64,000 nt of DNA from Pseudomonas sp. FP2196 (GTDB lineage Bacteria; Pseudomonadota; Gammaproteobacteria; Pseudomonadales; Pseudomonadaceae), in the NCBI RefSeq assembly GCF_030687715.1, contig NZ_CP117445.1, positions 4,577,501 to 4,641,500 of the forward strand. The letters run 5' to 3'. This document shows positions 8,723 to 18,054 of the stretch, piece by piece (the stretch's first letter is position 1; the number at the start of each line of letters is the position of its first letter). Made by a program: the position numbers and the translations under genes. The notes beneath the pieces were generated by a model, which saw only the letters and a program-made list of their open reading frames with translations, was not told the origin of the DNA and searched no databases.

Positions 8723-9088
8723 TTACTTAGCCAGCCAAGATTCCACGGTGTCGGAACCGTACTCAGCTTTCCAGCCTTTCAAAATCTTGTGGTTTCCGCC
8801 CTTAGTCTCAACAACTTCGCCCGAGTGTGGGTTCTTATAGATTTTGACCACGCGTGGCCTGCGGCTGCCTACCTTGGACTCGACGGCTGAAGCGCGACGG
8901 CCAGCTTGTGGATCTAGCAGGTTGATCACGTCCTTAAGGCTATAGCCGTATTTTGCGAGCAAATCGCGCAGCTTCGTTTCGAATTCTATTTCTTTCTTGA
9001 GGCCAGCATCCCCCTTCAAGGCTTCGAGCGCTTGGAGCTGTTCGGCGAGGTGTTTTTCGAGTTGACGAAATTCTGCGAGTTTGGACAT
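8723..9088 (-). CDS. MvaT/MvaU-family H-NS-like nucleoid protein
   Basis: 121 residues from ATG 9088 (GAAGGG upstream). Residues 1-60 form the coiled-coil oligomerisation half (FRQLEKHLAEQLQALEAL, KLRDLLAKYGYSLKDVI). Residues 80-121 form the DNA-binding half, with KNPHSGEVVETKGGNHKILK and ending WLAK, as in MvaT, MvaU and Pmr of Pseudomonas. These proteins coat AT-rich acquired DNA and silence it. Its place inside an AT-richer island makes it a likely island-borne silencer rather than the housekeeping MvaT. A broken relative lies at 5040-5160. Confidence 0.85.
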   Translation of the reverse strand: MSKLAEFRQLEKHLAEQLQALEALKGDAGLKKEIEFETKLRDLLAKYGYSLKDVINLLDPQAGRRASAVESKVGSRRPRVVKIYKNPHSGEVVETKGGNHKILKGWKAEYGSDTVESWLAK

Positions 9089-9158
9089 ATCGAACCCTTC
9101 TTTAATGTTACTGGAATGTCAATTTAGCGTTTTTACATCGATACGGGAAAGAAGCATT

Positions 9159-9779
9159 TTATTTCAAAACGAGCTTCATTGCGCTCGCCAAACTCGGATA
9201 GACAACCTCTAGGAACTTCCCTGCCACCAATGAGACTTCAACATCAGAAGCTCGCTTAATGCTAAGATCTGGCATAGCGCAAGTAAACATTGGCTCTTCC
9301 GGTGGTAAATTATCCATTAAAAACCTAGCTTTTATAATTTGACCAGGGTTGATATGATCAGCCTTTATTCGACATGTCTCACCATCTTCCCGCTCAACCG
9401 ACCAATGATAGTCATAGCCATCAGGAACATCTTCAAAATAGGCCGGAATTATATACGTAGAGTCACGCGACTCGATTTTTATAGGAGGATTTAATATAGC
9501 AACATTCCCGCTATTTATTATATCAACCTCCAGAAAAACCAACTTATCTATCACATCACCCTTATACTTTATCTCAAGACTCTCCGACTCTTTAAATATT
9601 TTGTTATTTACAAGAGAAGTAACTCTTATACGATATTGCAGCTCTTTTCGCTGCATCGTTTTCCTTGAGTGCGCAGCAGAAATTAACCACGATAAAACGC
9701 CAACAACAATCGTAGCCATTGCTCCCGCTATCCCTATAACATCGGATTGGCTGAGGGTCGAAACTGTATCCCCTGGCAT
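9159..9779 (-). CDS. Hypothetical single-span membrane protein
   Basis: 206 residues from ATG 9779, with GGAG six bases upstream. One transmembrane helix near the N-terminus (VIGIAGAMATIVVGVLSWLI, residues about 14-33) is followed by a basic stretch and a beta-rich soluble domain (LVFLEVDIINSGNVAILNPPI). That gives an N-out, C-in single-pass layout. The soluble part resembles an immunoglobulin-like sandwich, but I do not recognise a family. The bases GGAGTTCTAATG at the start are identical to those of the membrane gene at 7531. Confidence 0.55.
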   Translation of the reverse strand: MPGDTVSTLSQSDVIGIAGAMATIVVGVLSWLISAAHSRKTMQRKELQYRIRVTSLVNNKIFKESESLEIKYKGDVIDKLVFLEVDIINSGNVAILNPPIKIESRDSTYIIPAYFEDVPDGYDYHWSVEREDGETCRIKADHINPGQIIKARFLMDNLPPEEPMFTCAMPDLSIKRASDVEVSLVAGKFLEVVYPSLASAMKLVLK

Positions 9780-9957
9780 TAGAACTCCAATAGTAGTAAT
9801 AAAATATAATTATGGCTACACCTTACCCGCCAACCAACTATGCCAGATTTAGCAGCGCACAAACTCCCTGAAACTCTTTCCTCACATAAATGTGATGCGT
9901 GCACGCTATCAAAAGGCCAGCGCCGCGTCTAGCATCTGCTCAGCTCGTGGAGAAATC

Positions 9958-10074
9958 ATGTCAAAACAACCTAAGAAATTAAGCGTTTTACGCCTTGGCA
10001 GCTTGGCTAAGAAACAAGCAGAGCAATCGATTTTAAATAGTGAAAATGGAGGCAGGCTAGATATTGAGGACTGA
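9958..10074 (+). CDS. Small hypothetical protein
   Basis: 38 residues from ATG 9958 with GGAG at 9949-9952. The sequence is basic at first and acidic at the end (MSKQPKKLSVLRLGSLAKKQ ... RLDIED). The frame is open to 9892, but the SD supports the shorter protein. No function can be suggested. Confidence 0.4.
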   Translation: MSKQPKKLSVLRLGSLAKKQAEQSILNSENGGRLDIED

Positions 10075-10125
10075 GTGCCCCATGACTAGCCGATACTCCT
10101 TTTCTGTTATCAGAGTTGCAGGAGA

Positions 10126-10425
10126 CTATAGATGAGTATCCGCCTCCTCAGTCGGATAAAACTCCCCCACCTCCCCCATCCTTTTTAACTGTTCGCGCAC
10201 GATCAACTCAACGCTGGCAACTGTGGCTTGATCGTCAGGGTTGACCAATTGCAAGCATAGGTGTCGGACATTCTGATCGTGGGTGCCCTCGCTCATCATC
10301 TCGTGGGTGAAAACTTGCTCGCCACGCCAAAGGCATAGCTGGGTATGAGTTTCGCCGAGCCATATCACGTTGATTGATCTTAGGTCGGTGGTAGCCAGTT
10401 GATCGACGGTGATTGTCTTATCCAT
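10126..10425 (-). CDS. Hypothetical protein
   Basis: About 99 residues from ATG 10425 (an ATG at 10443 is also possible). Soluble, with mixed alpha/beta character (SINVIWLGETHTQLCLWRGE). No domain is recognised, no signal peptide, and no strong SD for either start. It lies alone between small genes of the island. Confidence 0.5.
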   Translation of the reverse strand: MDKTITVDQLATTDLRSINVIWLGETHTQLCLWRGEQVFTHEMMSEGTHDQNVRHLCLQLVNPDDQATVASVELIVREQLKRMGEVGEFYPTEEADTHL

Positions 10426-10719
10426 TGCTCTGTACCTTACCAATAAGCAGTAACAGGTAGACTTCCCGGCACAGAGCGTCGTTCCAACTTCCGACAGGTC
10501 ACCCGGCTAGATGGTGGTGAAATACGTCCCGGATTGAGGTCGGACAATCAACGATTGAAGCAGGAAAGTACGAATAGGCGACGGGAATTCCATGACTAAT
10601 CCGGCTGCTTTTACATCAGATTGTCGCGCATGAAAAAGCCTTATTCCCCACCTCATGCCAATACTTCAGTTCGCTGGCGTGCAGCTGACGATACGCCGGC
10701 TCTCAGACTGCGGCTGAAA

Positions 10720-11430
10720 TCAGTCATCGACGTCTTCGACAAGTGAGAGGGGCTGAATTAAATGCGGGCCTTGGTTACGAACGTTGCCTACATCCTTGCC
10801 AACCTTGTACCAGTGAAAATCCGTAACAGGCCTGCAGTGCTCCATTGCTATTTCTCGAGCTCGGCCCGGTGAGGTGTCGGGATCTATCCATTCGCGAGCG
10901 TGCTCAGGTGACAACACCAAAGGCTTGCGATCATGGATATCGACCATGCCTTGGTCACTCGCAGCTGTGATGATGACGAAGCCACCGCAATCATCAGGTT
11001 CCAAGCCGCCGTGTACTTCAGCAAGGCCGGCAAAGAACATCGGTATCTGCTCCTTCAACGTAATGAAATACGGCTGTTTTTTCTTCGGATCATCCACGTC
11101 CTTGACCCATTCGAACCAACCGTTTGCCGGTGCGAGTACGCGACCAGCTGGCCAGAGCTGATTGAAAAATTTCCCGGTCATGACGGTCTCGACTCTCGCG
11201 TTTATAGGGTCAGGACTCTTTCCCTTCGCCCAGAACGGCGCCCATCCCCATTTAACCTTATCGACACTCAAGCCCTCTCCCACTGGCCGGATAATTTCCA
11301 CCCGCGTAGAAGGCGCGACGTTGTACCGCTCGATTGGCCAGAGGTCATAGCCATTGATCACCAGCTGCCTTGGCGCAAGCTCCTTGAGGTAGTGATCCAT
11401 CGATTCGTAGATCGAGTAGCGTCCGCACAT
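10720..11430 (-). CDS. yedK: SRAP-domain DNA-protein crosslink protein (YedK/HMCES)
   Basis: 236 residues. It begins MCGRYS, with Cys2 the nucleophile that caps abasic sites once Met1 is removed. Further family marks are YNVAPS, INARVET near residue 80, NGWFEW near residue 107 (catalytic Glu) and MVDIHDRKP near residue 165 (catalytic His). The family covalently shields abasic sites in single-stranded DNA. It is divergent from umuD across 99 bp holding a LexA box (11,491-11,506), so it is probably SOS-induced with umuDC. Chromosomal and island copies are both common in Pseudomonas. Confidence 0.93.
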   Translation of the reverse strand: MCGRYSIYESMDHYLKELAPRQLVINGYDLWPIERYNVAPSTRVEIIRPVGEGLSVDKVKWGWAPFWAKGKSPDPINARVETVMTGKFFNQLWPAGRVLAPANGWFEWVKDVDDPKKKQPYFITLKEQIPMFFAGLAEVHGGLEPDDCGGFVIITAASDQGMVDIHDRKPLVLSPEHAREWIDPDTSPGRAREIAMEHCRPVTDFHWYKVGKDVGNVRNQGPHLIQPLSLVEDVDD

Positions 11431-11490
11431 GGTGTCACCCGTCGAATTGTCGTGCCTATGAGATTGACCGCAAGCGAACCAAATCGTTAA

Positions 11491-11506
11491 CTGTATGCAT
11501 GTACAG
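11491..11506. promoter_or_regulatory. LexA box (SOS operator)
   Basis: CTGTATGCATGTACAG matches the gamma-proteobacterial LexA consensus CTGT-N8-ACAG exactly and is palindromic apart from its centre. It lies 60 bp before the yedK start and 24 bp before the umuD start, so one operator probably controls both divergent units. Confidence 0.9.
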
Positions 11507-11529
11507 TTAACCTCAAAAAGGCTTGCATC

Positions 11530-11961
11530 ATGAGCATCACCATCCTCGGCCTTCTCGCGTCTGGCGGCAGGAGGCTGCCCTTATATTCATCCAGGGTGCC
11601 GGCGGGCTTCCCCTCCCCTGCGGCTGATCACATCGAAAAACACATTTCCCTCGATGAGCTGTTCGATATCCGCGCGCCGCACGTATACCTGGTGAGAATT
11701 GATGGAGACAGCATGCAGGGCGCCGGCATCTATTCAGGGGATCTGGTGGTCGTTGATCGGAGCATCGATGCGGTCAGCGGCGACATCGTCATCGCAGCAC
11801 TCAATTCCGAGCCCTTCTGCAAGCGTCTGCTTCTGCGTGAGAACGCCGTGATGCTTGTATCGGAGAACCCAAAATATCCGGCAAGGCATGTCATGGAGGG
11901 CGATGAGCTGGTGATCTGGGGTGTGGTGAAATACAGCGTGCGCGATCATGACAATACGTGA
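11530..11961 (+). CDS. umuD: DNA polymerase V accessory subunit UmuD (RulA-like)
   Basis: 143 residues. It has the S24/LexA peptidase layout: cleavage site Ala25-Gly26 (VPAGFP), nucleophile Ser61 in GDSM and general base Lys98 in FCKRL. These are each one residue on from E. coli UmuD (24/25, 60, 97). RecA-stimulated self-cleavage would give UmuD', which with UmuC forms the error-prone polymerase V. Its stop lies inside the umuC start region (14 bp overlap), so the two are coupled. The family is often carried on plasmids and islands as rulAB. Confidence 0.95.
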   Translation: MSITILGLLASGGRRLPLYSSRVPAGFPSPAADHIEKHISLDELFDIRAPHVYLVRIDGDSMQGAGIYSGDLVVVDRSIDAVSGDIVIAALNSEPFCKRLLLRENAVMLVSENPKYPARHVMEGDELVIWGVVKYSVRDHDNT

Positions 11962-13228
11962 GCCCGTCTTTGCCCTGATTGACTGCAACAGCTTCTACGC
12001 GAGCTGCGAGCGAGTGTTCAGACCCGACCTGGCAAAGACACCTATCGTGGTGTTGTCCAACAACGACGGCTGTGTGATTGCGCGCAGCTACGACGCCAAG
12101 CCTTTCGTGAAGATGGGCCAGCCGTACTTTCAAATCAAAGATCACCTTCGCCGGCATGGTGTTATAGCGTTCAGCAGCAATTACGGTCTTTACGGTGACA
12201 TGAGCGAGCGTGTCATGACGATCATCGAATCGCTGGTGCCTGCGCTTGAGGTCTACAGCATTGACGAGGCGTTTGCTGATCTGACCGGCGTCCCAGGCGA
12301 TCTGCCTGCATTCGGACGGCACATGCGATCCACGCTTCTAAAACGCACAGGCATTCCTGTCGGTGTAGGCATCGCACGCACCAAGACGCTGGCCAAGCTC
12401 GCTAACCATACCGCCAAAAGGCTACTGGACATCACCGGTGGTGTGGTGGATCTGTGCGATCCTTTCAAACGGGACTGGACGCTGCGCAACACCGATGTCG
12501 GCGAGGTCTGGGGCATCGGCAGGCGTATGAAGACACACCTGGAAACGATGGGTATCAAGACCGCAATGGACTTGGCGAAAGCCGATCCGTGGATGCTTCG
12601 GCAGAAATTCAGTGTGGTGATCGAGAAAACTGCTCGCGAGCTTGCCGGCACCTCCTGCCTGGAACTGGGTGAAGCTGACCCACCCAAGCAAGAGATTTGC
12701 TGTAGCAGGATGTTCGGCACCCGGCTCACCCAGATCGAGCCGATCAAGGAGGCCGTCGCCACCTACACACAACGCGCAGCGGAAAAGCTCAGAGCGCAAA
12801 ACTCGCTGTGCAAGAAGATCCGCGTGAGTATCAGGACAGGCATGTTCAATCCCGAAGAAGCGAAGTATGCGAACGGCGCCGTGGTGGAATTGCCGTACCC
12901 GACCAATGACGTGCGGCTGATGACTAAGGCTGCTACGGAAGCGGTCAATCGCCTCTTCCGACCAGGCTTCAAATACAGCAAAGCGGAGGTTCTGCTGATG
13001 GATCTGCGTCAGCCGGGTGAATTCACCGACGATTTGTTCGCGCATTCACAGCCAGTGTTGGCCGACAAGGTGATGAGCGTTCTGGATGAAATCAATGGCC
13101 GTTGGGGAAAGGGAGTTCTTCGGCTGGCCAGCGTGCCGGCGGCGCCTGATTGGGCTATGCGCCGGGAGTTGATGAGTCAGAGCTACACGACGAAGGTTGA
13201 TCAATTGTGGACGGTCAAGGCTAGGTAA
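11948..13228 (+). CDS. umuC: Translesion DNA polymerase V catalytic subunit UmuC (RulB-like)
   Basis: 426 residues, the usual UmuC length. Y-family polymerase motifs are ALIDCNSFYASCERVF (first metal-binding Asp and steric-gate Tyr region) and VYSIDEAFADLTG (second acidic pair). The palm is followed by the little-finger region and a C-terminal tail for RecA/beta-clamp contact. It overlaps umuD. rulB genes are a known hot spot for mobile-element insertion; this copy is intact. Controlled by the shared LexA box upstream of umuD. Confidence 0.95.
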   Translation: MTIREPVFALIDCNSFYASCERVFRPDLAKTPIVVLSNNDGCVIARSYDAKPFVKMGQPYFQIKDHLRRHGVIAFSSNYGLYGDMSERVMTIIESLVPALEVYSIDEAFADLTGVPGDLPAFGRHMRSTLLKRTGIPVGVGIARTKTLAKLANHTAKRLLDITGGVVDLCDPFKRDWTLRNTDVGEVWGIGRRMKTHLETMGIKTAMDLAKADPWMLRQKFSVVIEKTARELAGTSCLELGEADPPKQEICCSRMFGTRLTQIEPIKEAVATYTQRAAEKLRAQNSLCKKIRVSIRTGMFNPEEAKYANGAVVELPYPTNDVRLMTKAATEAVNRLFRPGFKYSKAEVLLMDLRQPGEFTDDLFAHSQPVLADKVMSVLDEINGRWGKGVLRLASVPAAPDWAMRRELMSQSYTTKVDQLWTVKAR

Positions 13229-13295
13229 ATTGACCGATAAAGCGCGAAGACAACTTTTAACGTGCCGGTAGCACGAGGACTCAATATTTTTATAT

Positions 13296-13676
13296 TTAAA
13301 GCTCCACGTCGCCTGTTAGACCCCGTGTAACCCCATTGGCATACAAAAATCGCTCAGCAGATCCACGTGCTCTCCAAGTTTCCACCGCGCGCTGAACGAG
13401 CCTAGTCGTTTCAGAAAGATTGAGATGATGCTTCGTCGAGTGCATGAATGTGGAGATCCACCACGGATCGCCTTCTATCCATATACGAGGTTGGTAGTAG
13501 TAAACGGATGGGCCTTTGCCTCGCCAGTTTTTCATCTCTGCTTCCGCTTGAGTTCTTAGCTGGCTAGCCCTTTCATCCATAATTGAGTTCAAGACCACAA
13601 CGTGGTGATCATTGAACTCCGCAACGAAATCTTCGACATCGATGATACTGTAGTTCAATATGACTGCTTGATACAT
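13296..13676 (-). CDS. Hypothetical protein
   Basis: 126 residues from ATG 13676; no clear SD. Aromatic-rich middle (YYYQPRIWIEGDPWWISTF) and a helical C-terminal part. No signal peptide or membrane segment. It is not recognised, and the gap of 77 bp to the next minus-strand gene allows a shared transcript. Confidence 0.5.
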   Translation of the reverse strand: MYQAVILNYSIIDVEDFVAEFNDHHVVVLNSIMDERASQLRTQAEAEMKNWRGKGPSVYYYQPRIWIEGDPWWISTFMHSTKHHLNLSETTRLVQRAVETWRARGSAERFLYANGVTRGLTGDVEL

Positions 13677-13752
13677 CGTTACCCAGTCCGCTCTCGTCGA
13701 TTTTCTAGTGTCATGAGGATAGCACTTAGTTGCAAAGCTTTTTAGCTAAAAG

Positions 13753-14289
13753 TCACTTAACGACCAGTGTCTCAACGCCAGTAACTGGATCGCGGGAGCT
13801 CTCGATGTGACAGGGATTGTCATTTCCGACGTCACTAAATAACGAAATAACTTGGTCAATCGATATAAAGAATAAAAATTTATCCCTGTCGAGGTCTGAG
13901 GTGAAGAATACTCCGTTGACACTCCCATCATCTGAGAGGCAGGGGGCAAAAACAAAACTGTGAATGATTCTCCCGCACACAAACATAACGTCCCGGCTCT
14001 CCCCGTTGCTCCTACTCAGATCGTAGAGCTCCTCGAGCTTATGGTTATTCCTCCACGTTACGGACTTAACGTTTGCATACTTCCTGAGGGAGAGAGTAAG
14101 CGTCCTTGTTTTATCAGTAACTTTCGTAGGGGACTCGATAAGTCTTCTTACCGAATAGAAACCGATAAAGATGTCGCGCTCGAGCTGGGCTACCTGATCA
14201 TCAGCAAGGCCTTTCGAAGTCTTAAGGGTCTTCAGGCGTTTAGCCAATTTTAGCAGCGGACTCTTCCAGTTTTCACTTTCCCAGACCAT
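13753..14289 (-). CDS. Hypothetical protein
   Basis: 178 residues from ATG 14289, chosen because AGGA lies eight bases upstream; the frame is open to 14424. The N-terminal half is basic and helical (KSPLLKLAKRLKTLKTSKG; SLRKYANVKSVTW), the C-terminal half beta-rich with several acidic turns (FTSDLDRDKFLFFIS). No family recognised. It precedes the 126-residue orphan gene on the same strand. Confidence 0.5.
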   Translation of the reverse strand: MVWESENWKSPLLKLAKRLKTLKTSKGLADDQVAQLERDIFIGFYSVRRLIESPTKVTDKTRTLTLSLRKYANVKSVTWRNNHKLEELYDLSRSNGESRDVMFVCGRIIHSFVFAPCLSDDGSVNGVFFTSDLDRDKFLFFISIDQVISLFSDVGNDNPCHIESSRDPVTGVETLVVK

Positions 14290-14632
14290 GTTGTGAGTCC
14301 TACGATTTGAACTGATGGACGGAATCGAAGCGCTCTCATAGTCTAGGCAGCGCATCTCTGTATGCTGGGATGCCGATCTCGGCTGAAGCGCGGGCACCAG
14401 TGAATAAAACATCGTGCTGAGCATCCTTCAATTGCTGAGCTAAGGCGTCGGTGCTCGTGAACATTCTTCAGGGCCTGATTTCAGTTGAGGTTTCGACATC
14501 TTAGTCGTTGGATAGGCTGCTGATGATTGTAGGCCATTTACTTAGAGATCCAAATAAACCGGATGTCATTCTGCCTCGTAGAATCTAGAGGCGTCGGATG
14601 GTCACGTCGCCTCGGCCTGGAACTCAGGTCAG
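14290..14632. other. Intergenic region, nothing recognised
   Basis: About 340 bp between two minus-strand genes with no open frame worth reporting. No T-tracted hairpin was found, so whether the ATPase transcript ends here is unknown. Confidence 0.4.
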
Positions 14633-17278
14633 TCATTTCGTACGTAATTGCAACGCGTTAAGTGATTCAAGCGTCTGTACCACCAATTCGACTACACCTA
14701 CGTCGAAGTCCTCACGGTTAGCTTCCTCGTGAGTCCCCTTGTTCAGATACAACCAAACCAAGGACTGTTCAGGTATACCCAAGATATGGTCTAGGGCTTG
14801 GATAATAGGTGTTTTGTCTGCGTGTTCAAAATTCGGCGCCCCCCTCAGCTTCGCTCTAATACCCTCGCAGAGATTACGAAGCCCAGGCTCTGCTCCGGAT
14901 CCTGCGATTTTCAAAGTCAGCATGCCTTGCTCACAACGCCCCAACCAACCCCACACTTTGCTGGTCAGCATTTCCAACGCTTGTCGCGACGCGCCCAACG
15001 CCGCCCTATCATCACCTCGCTCAACAGCCGCACGGGCATTGAGCAGGTAGGACTGCGTCATCGCATTTCCTAGGATGCGAGGATGGTAGTTTCCACTGTG
15101 ATGCCTGAATGCATAAGCAGCCCAGTGTTCTGGCGCGACGTGGTTCTGGATGTCCTTGATGAATTCGTTGCTGTGGCAGGTCACGATGATTTGCGTACCC
15201 GTGAAACGGTCGCTTTCAAATATCGTCTCTCTTATGCCCTGGCGGTGTTCGTGATCAATAGCGTTAATGGCATCGTCGAATACGATTACGGGAGCTCTGA
15301 TACTCAGACACTTTGCCAACAAAATGGAAAGGCCCAGGCATCTCACATGACCTTCACTGAGAATCTGTAGTGCGTCGATGCGTGCAGCAGGTGTGCCACG
15401 AAAGCTCAACTCGATACGTCCCTCCCCTGTCACTGGTAGGTACAGGGCTGACAGCTTGTCTGCGTCCAAATCGCGCACATTGAACTCGTTGTAAAGCTCC
15501 AACGTCAGGGCATTCAGGCCGGCCATTAAAGTACCTGGCAGTTCGGTACGGTAACGGCGCAAGAGACTTAAAAACTGGTCGTAGGCGTTGCGTATACGTG
15601 TATCGCGAGCAATCGCTTCCACCTCCTCAGCAACCTGCTGGATAAGCGGTGCGTTGTCAGCAGCGAAGGCCACGATTCTAGCTCTGGCATCTGTGACAGC
15701 TTGCAAGGTTTGCAGGCGATTGGAAGCTAATGTAGTTACACCGATGCGAGCCTGATTAAGCCCGTCGCGCTCGTCGATTAAATCTTGGCGATTATCCAGG
15801 ATCACTCGAGATGCGACGTCACGCGCTTCGAGTTCGGTAGCCAAATCAACTGCTCTCTGGGCTAACGATTTGCCTGTTTCATCAGGTTGGAAACCATCCA
15901 CCCACCACGCCCGCTGAGCATCGACACCTGGATCCGCAAGATAGCGTTGCACAGGTAACGTACTCTGAATCGTTGCTCCTACACGTTGCGCGAAGGTAGC
16001 TAGAAATATCCGCAATGCTTCCGACGCGGCGTTTCGTGCAGCAATTGCAGACCGCTGACGTGCTTGCAGCTCAGCCAGCTCCCTCAAACCTGCTAGGCCA
16101 TCGTTGGCCTTTTGATACGGATTGTGGAGAGCGTGATAGTCGCCAACAAGCGGGGTATCACAGGCAGGACAGTGATCGCCAACGACCTGTTGAAGACCCA
16201 GGACAGCTGTATATAGATCCTGAAATGAGATGTCGTTACTGCGCTGTGCCAGCTGACCTTCAAGATCATTTAGAGCCCTTTGCGCCGTTTCTGCTGCGCT
16301 GTAGGCATCAACGAGAGCGGCAGCACTCACTCCGAAGATCATAGGGGCTGGCTGATTGATTGCCTGTTCGAGCTCCTGCAATTGCCCCGGATGTTCTGGA
16401 CTGCCTATTGCAGCCAACAGCTGCGCATAGCTCATTCCTGGACTGTATGAGTTGGCGTAGTTTTGCTCTGCCTGAGCATGTCGGATTAAGGCAGCGCCCT
16501 CGTCTGCAACGGTCGCATTATCTTGATTTAACGTCGCTTGCTTGGCCAAAAGCTCTTGGTTTTTGACAGCCACCAACGTTAGTTGGCCCTCCATAGAATC
16601 ATTGAAGTGCCCAACGAGATCATTGAACTGATCCATACCGAAGAGAGCAGCTATCAGCTCGGTTTTCTGCCCTGCAGGCTTTGCAGCTATGCGAGAGAAT
16701 GCGTCTATTCGATTCTTCTCGACGAAGCAGAAGCGGTACGCGTCTGCGTCCGCCATCACAGGTACCTGCCGGCCATCAAAATCGGTTGCGAGTAATACTG
16801 GCCGGGTAAAACGGCCCTCGTGCGAGTTGGAAAGATAACGGTCAGCGGCAATCCGTTTGATGTCGCCCTCGTCCACAGCCCCGAGCAAGGCAAACTCCAG
16901 CGCTTCACATAGGCTGGTTTTCCCGCTGCCATTCGGGCCATAAAACATGACAATCCGTTTTTGCAACTCGAATGGCTCAGGGTGTCTGAACCCTCGAAAT
17001 GGCCCCACTCTAAGATGATGCAGCTTACGAAAAGCCCATCCAGCTCTGGCCTCTGCAGCCTGGGGCACTGGTTCTGCCGGGGATGTGGCAGGCAGGGATA
17101 AGCGTGCTAATTCGCTCAGCACAACGGATCGTTGGCTGCGCTGCCTTGAGCTTGCTGCGACGGCAGGAAAATTCTCCGACACCAAATTGGCGAATCGACG
17201 AGCGTCTTCGGAAGCTCCGCTATCTGGACGGTGAAGCCAATGAACGAATTGCTGGAAATCCTGCAATGCCGACGTCAT
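14633..17278 (-). CDS. SMC/RecF-like ATPase with zinc-hook motif
   Basis: 881 residues from ATG 17278; GGGAG six bases upstream favours it over an in-frame GTG at 17299. In order: Walker A GPNGSGKTS (114-122), a helical arm, CPAC (370-373) that could be a zinc hook as in Rad50/SbcC/RloC, the second arm, ABC signature LSEGH (640-644), Walker B VIVFDD (664-669) and CHS switch His (about 702). About 145 residues follow the ATPase head and end in a helical segment with THEEANREDF. No nuclease motif is certain. Standalone zinc-hook ATPases on islands are often phage-defence genes; that is inference here. Confidence 0.8.
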   Translation of the reverse strand: MTSALQDFQQFVHWLHRPDSGASEDARRFANLVSENFPAVAASSRQRSQRSVVLSELARLSLPATSPAEPVPQAAEARAGWAFRKLHHLRVGPFRGFRHPEPFELQKRIVMFYGPNGSGKTSLCEALEFALLGAVDEGDIKRIAADRYLSNSHEGRFTRPVLLATDFDGRQVPVMADADAYRFCFVEKNRIDAFSRIAAKPAGQKTELIAALFGMDQFNDLVGHFNDSMEGQLTLVAVKNQELLAKQATLNQDNATVADEGAALIRHAQAEQNYANSYSPGMSYAQLLAAIGSPEHPGQLQELEQAINQPAPMIFGVSAAALVDAYSAAETAQRALNDLEGQLAQRSNDISFQDLYTAVLGLQQVVGDHCPACDTPLVGDYHALHNPYQKANDGLAGLRELAELQARQRSAIAARNAASEALRIFLATFAQRVGATIQSTLPVQRYLADPGVDAQRAWWVDGFQPDETGKSLAQRAVDLATELEARDVASRVILDNRQDLIDERDGLNQARIGVTTLASNRLQTLQAVTDARARIVAFAADNAPLIQQVAEEVEAIARDTRIRNAYDQFLSLLRRYRTELPGTLMAGLNALTLELYNEFNVRDLDADKLSALYLPVTGEGRIELSFRGTPAARIDALQILSEGHVRCLGLSILLAKCLSIRAPVIVFDDAINAIDHEHRQGIRETIFESDRFTGTQIIVTCHSNEFIKDIQNHVAPEHWAAYAFRHHSGNYHPRILGNAMTQSYLLNARAAVERGDDRAALGASRQALEMLTSKVWGWLGRCEQGMLTLKIAGSGAEPGLRNLCEGIRAKLRGAPNFEHADKTPIIQALDHILGIPEQSLVWLYLNKGTHEEANREDFDVGVVELVVQTLESLNALQLRTK

Positions 17279-17424
17279 CCATTTCTCCCGGCGCTGCACA
17301 TGAGCGCGCGGTCTTACAATACATCCACCAGGAGCAGAAACCTACTTCATCGGACTGACTCCTTTTTACTAGGCTTCACGACCATGCTAGCTTACTACCC
17401 CCTATCAACGATGATGTTAAGTAT

Positions 17425-18054
17425 ATGTTTGAACCGAAAGATGTTGACTCCGATGACGTCTCCTATAATTGGTCTAGCTACAGCTGCCGTGAAACACCTT
17501 CTGCCGAAGACTATTTAGAATACGCTCGAATGGATCTGGCTGATGGAACGGAGTCAAGAAATCTCATTAATGCATTAGCAAACGCCAAAAGAGCACTTCA
17601 TCTACGAATGGAAGATGTATGTCTAGGTTTCGGTTGCATTTCATTAACTCGGGTTAAAAACTTCCACCTTCTTTCGGACTATATACTTAAATGCGGCCTA
17701 CCCTCGCCAAGCGTATTGGAGAAATTCAACAAGCTTAGAAATGTTACCGAGCATAGCTACGAAGTTCCATCACTCGAAATGGTAGAAATCTATACTGGAG
17801 TAGCACACCTATTTTTAAGTGCAACAGATAGATGGTCGGTGAGACACCCATATGAGATCGACACTTGTGTAACAGACAAGTCAGGTACAAAACAGCTTAG
17901 GCACATATTTTTCAACTGGCAGAAGGGTGAAGTAACCCTTAAAATTCGTGACCTCGACAGTAAACCTTACGAATTCCCTCACAGCATAACTTATACAAAT
18001 AAAGATAAAGAATTCTTCGACTGGGTTACGTATGGAGTGAAGCACAGCTCTTGA
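17425..18054 (+). CDS. Hypothetical protein with HEPN-like features
   Basis: 209 residues from ATG 17425 (no clear SD). A helical N-terminal domain has the run SRNLINALANAKRALHLRMED typical of HEPN helix 2, and KFNKLRNVTEHSYE carries R105-x4-H110, the HEPN R-x4-6-H signature. The C-terminal third is beta-rich (HIFFNWQKGEVTLKIRDL). It is divergent from the zinc-hook ATPase gene 146 bp away. Whether the two work together cannot be told from sequence alone; HEPN with only this motif may be an inactive scaffold or an RNase. Confidence 0.55.
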   Translation: MFEPKDVDSDDVSYNWSSYSCRETPSAEDYLEYARMDLADGTESRNLINALANAKRALHLRMEDVCLGFGCISLTRVKNFHLLSDYILKCGLPSPSVLEKFNKLRNVTEHSYEVPSLEMVEIYTGVAHLFLSATDRWSVRHPYEIDTCVTDKSGTKQLRHIFFNWQKGEVTLKIRDLDSKPYEFPHSITYTNKDKEFFDWVTYGVKHSS

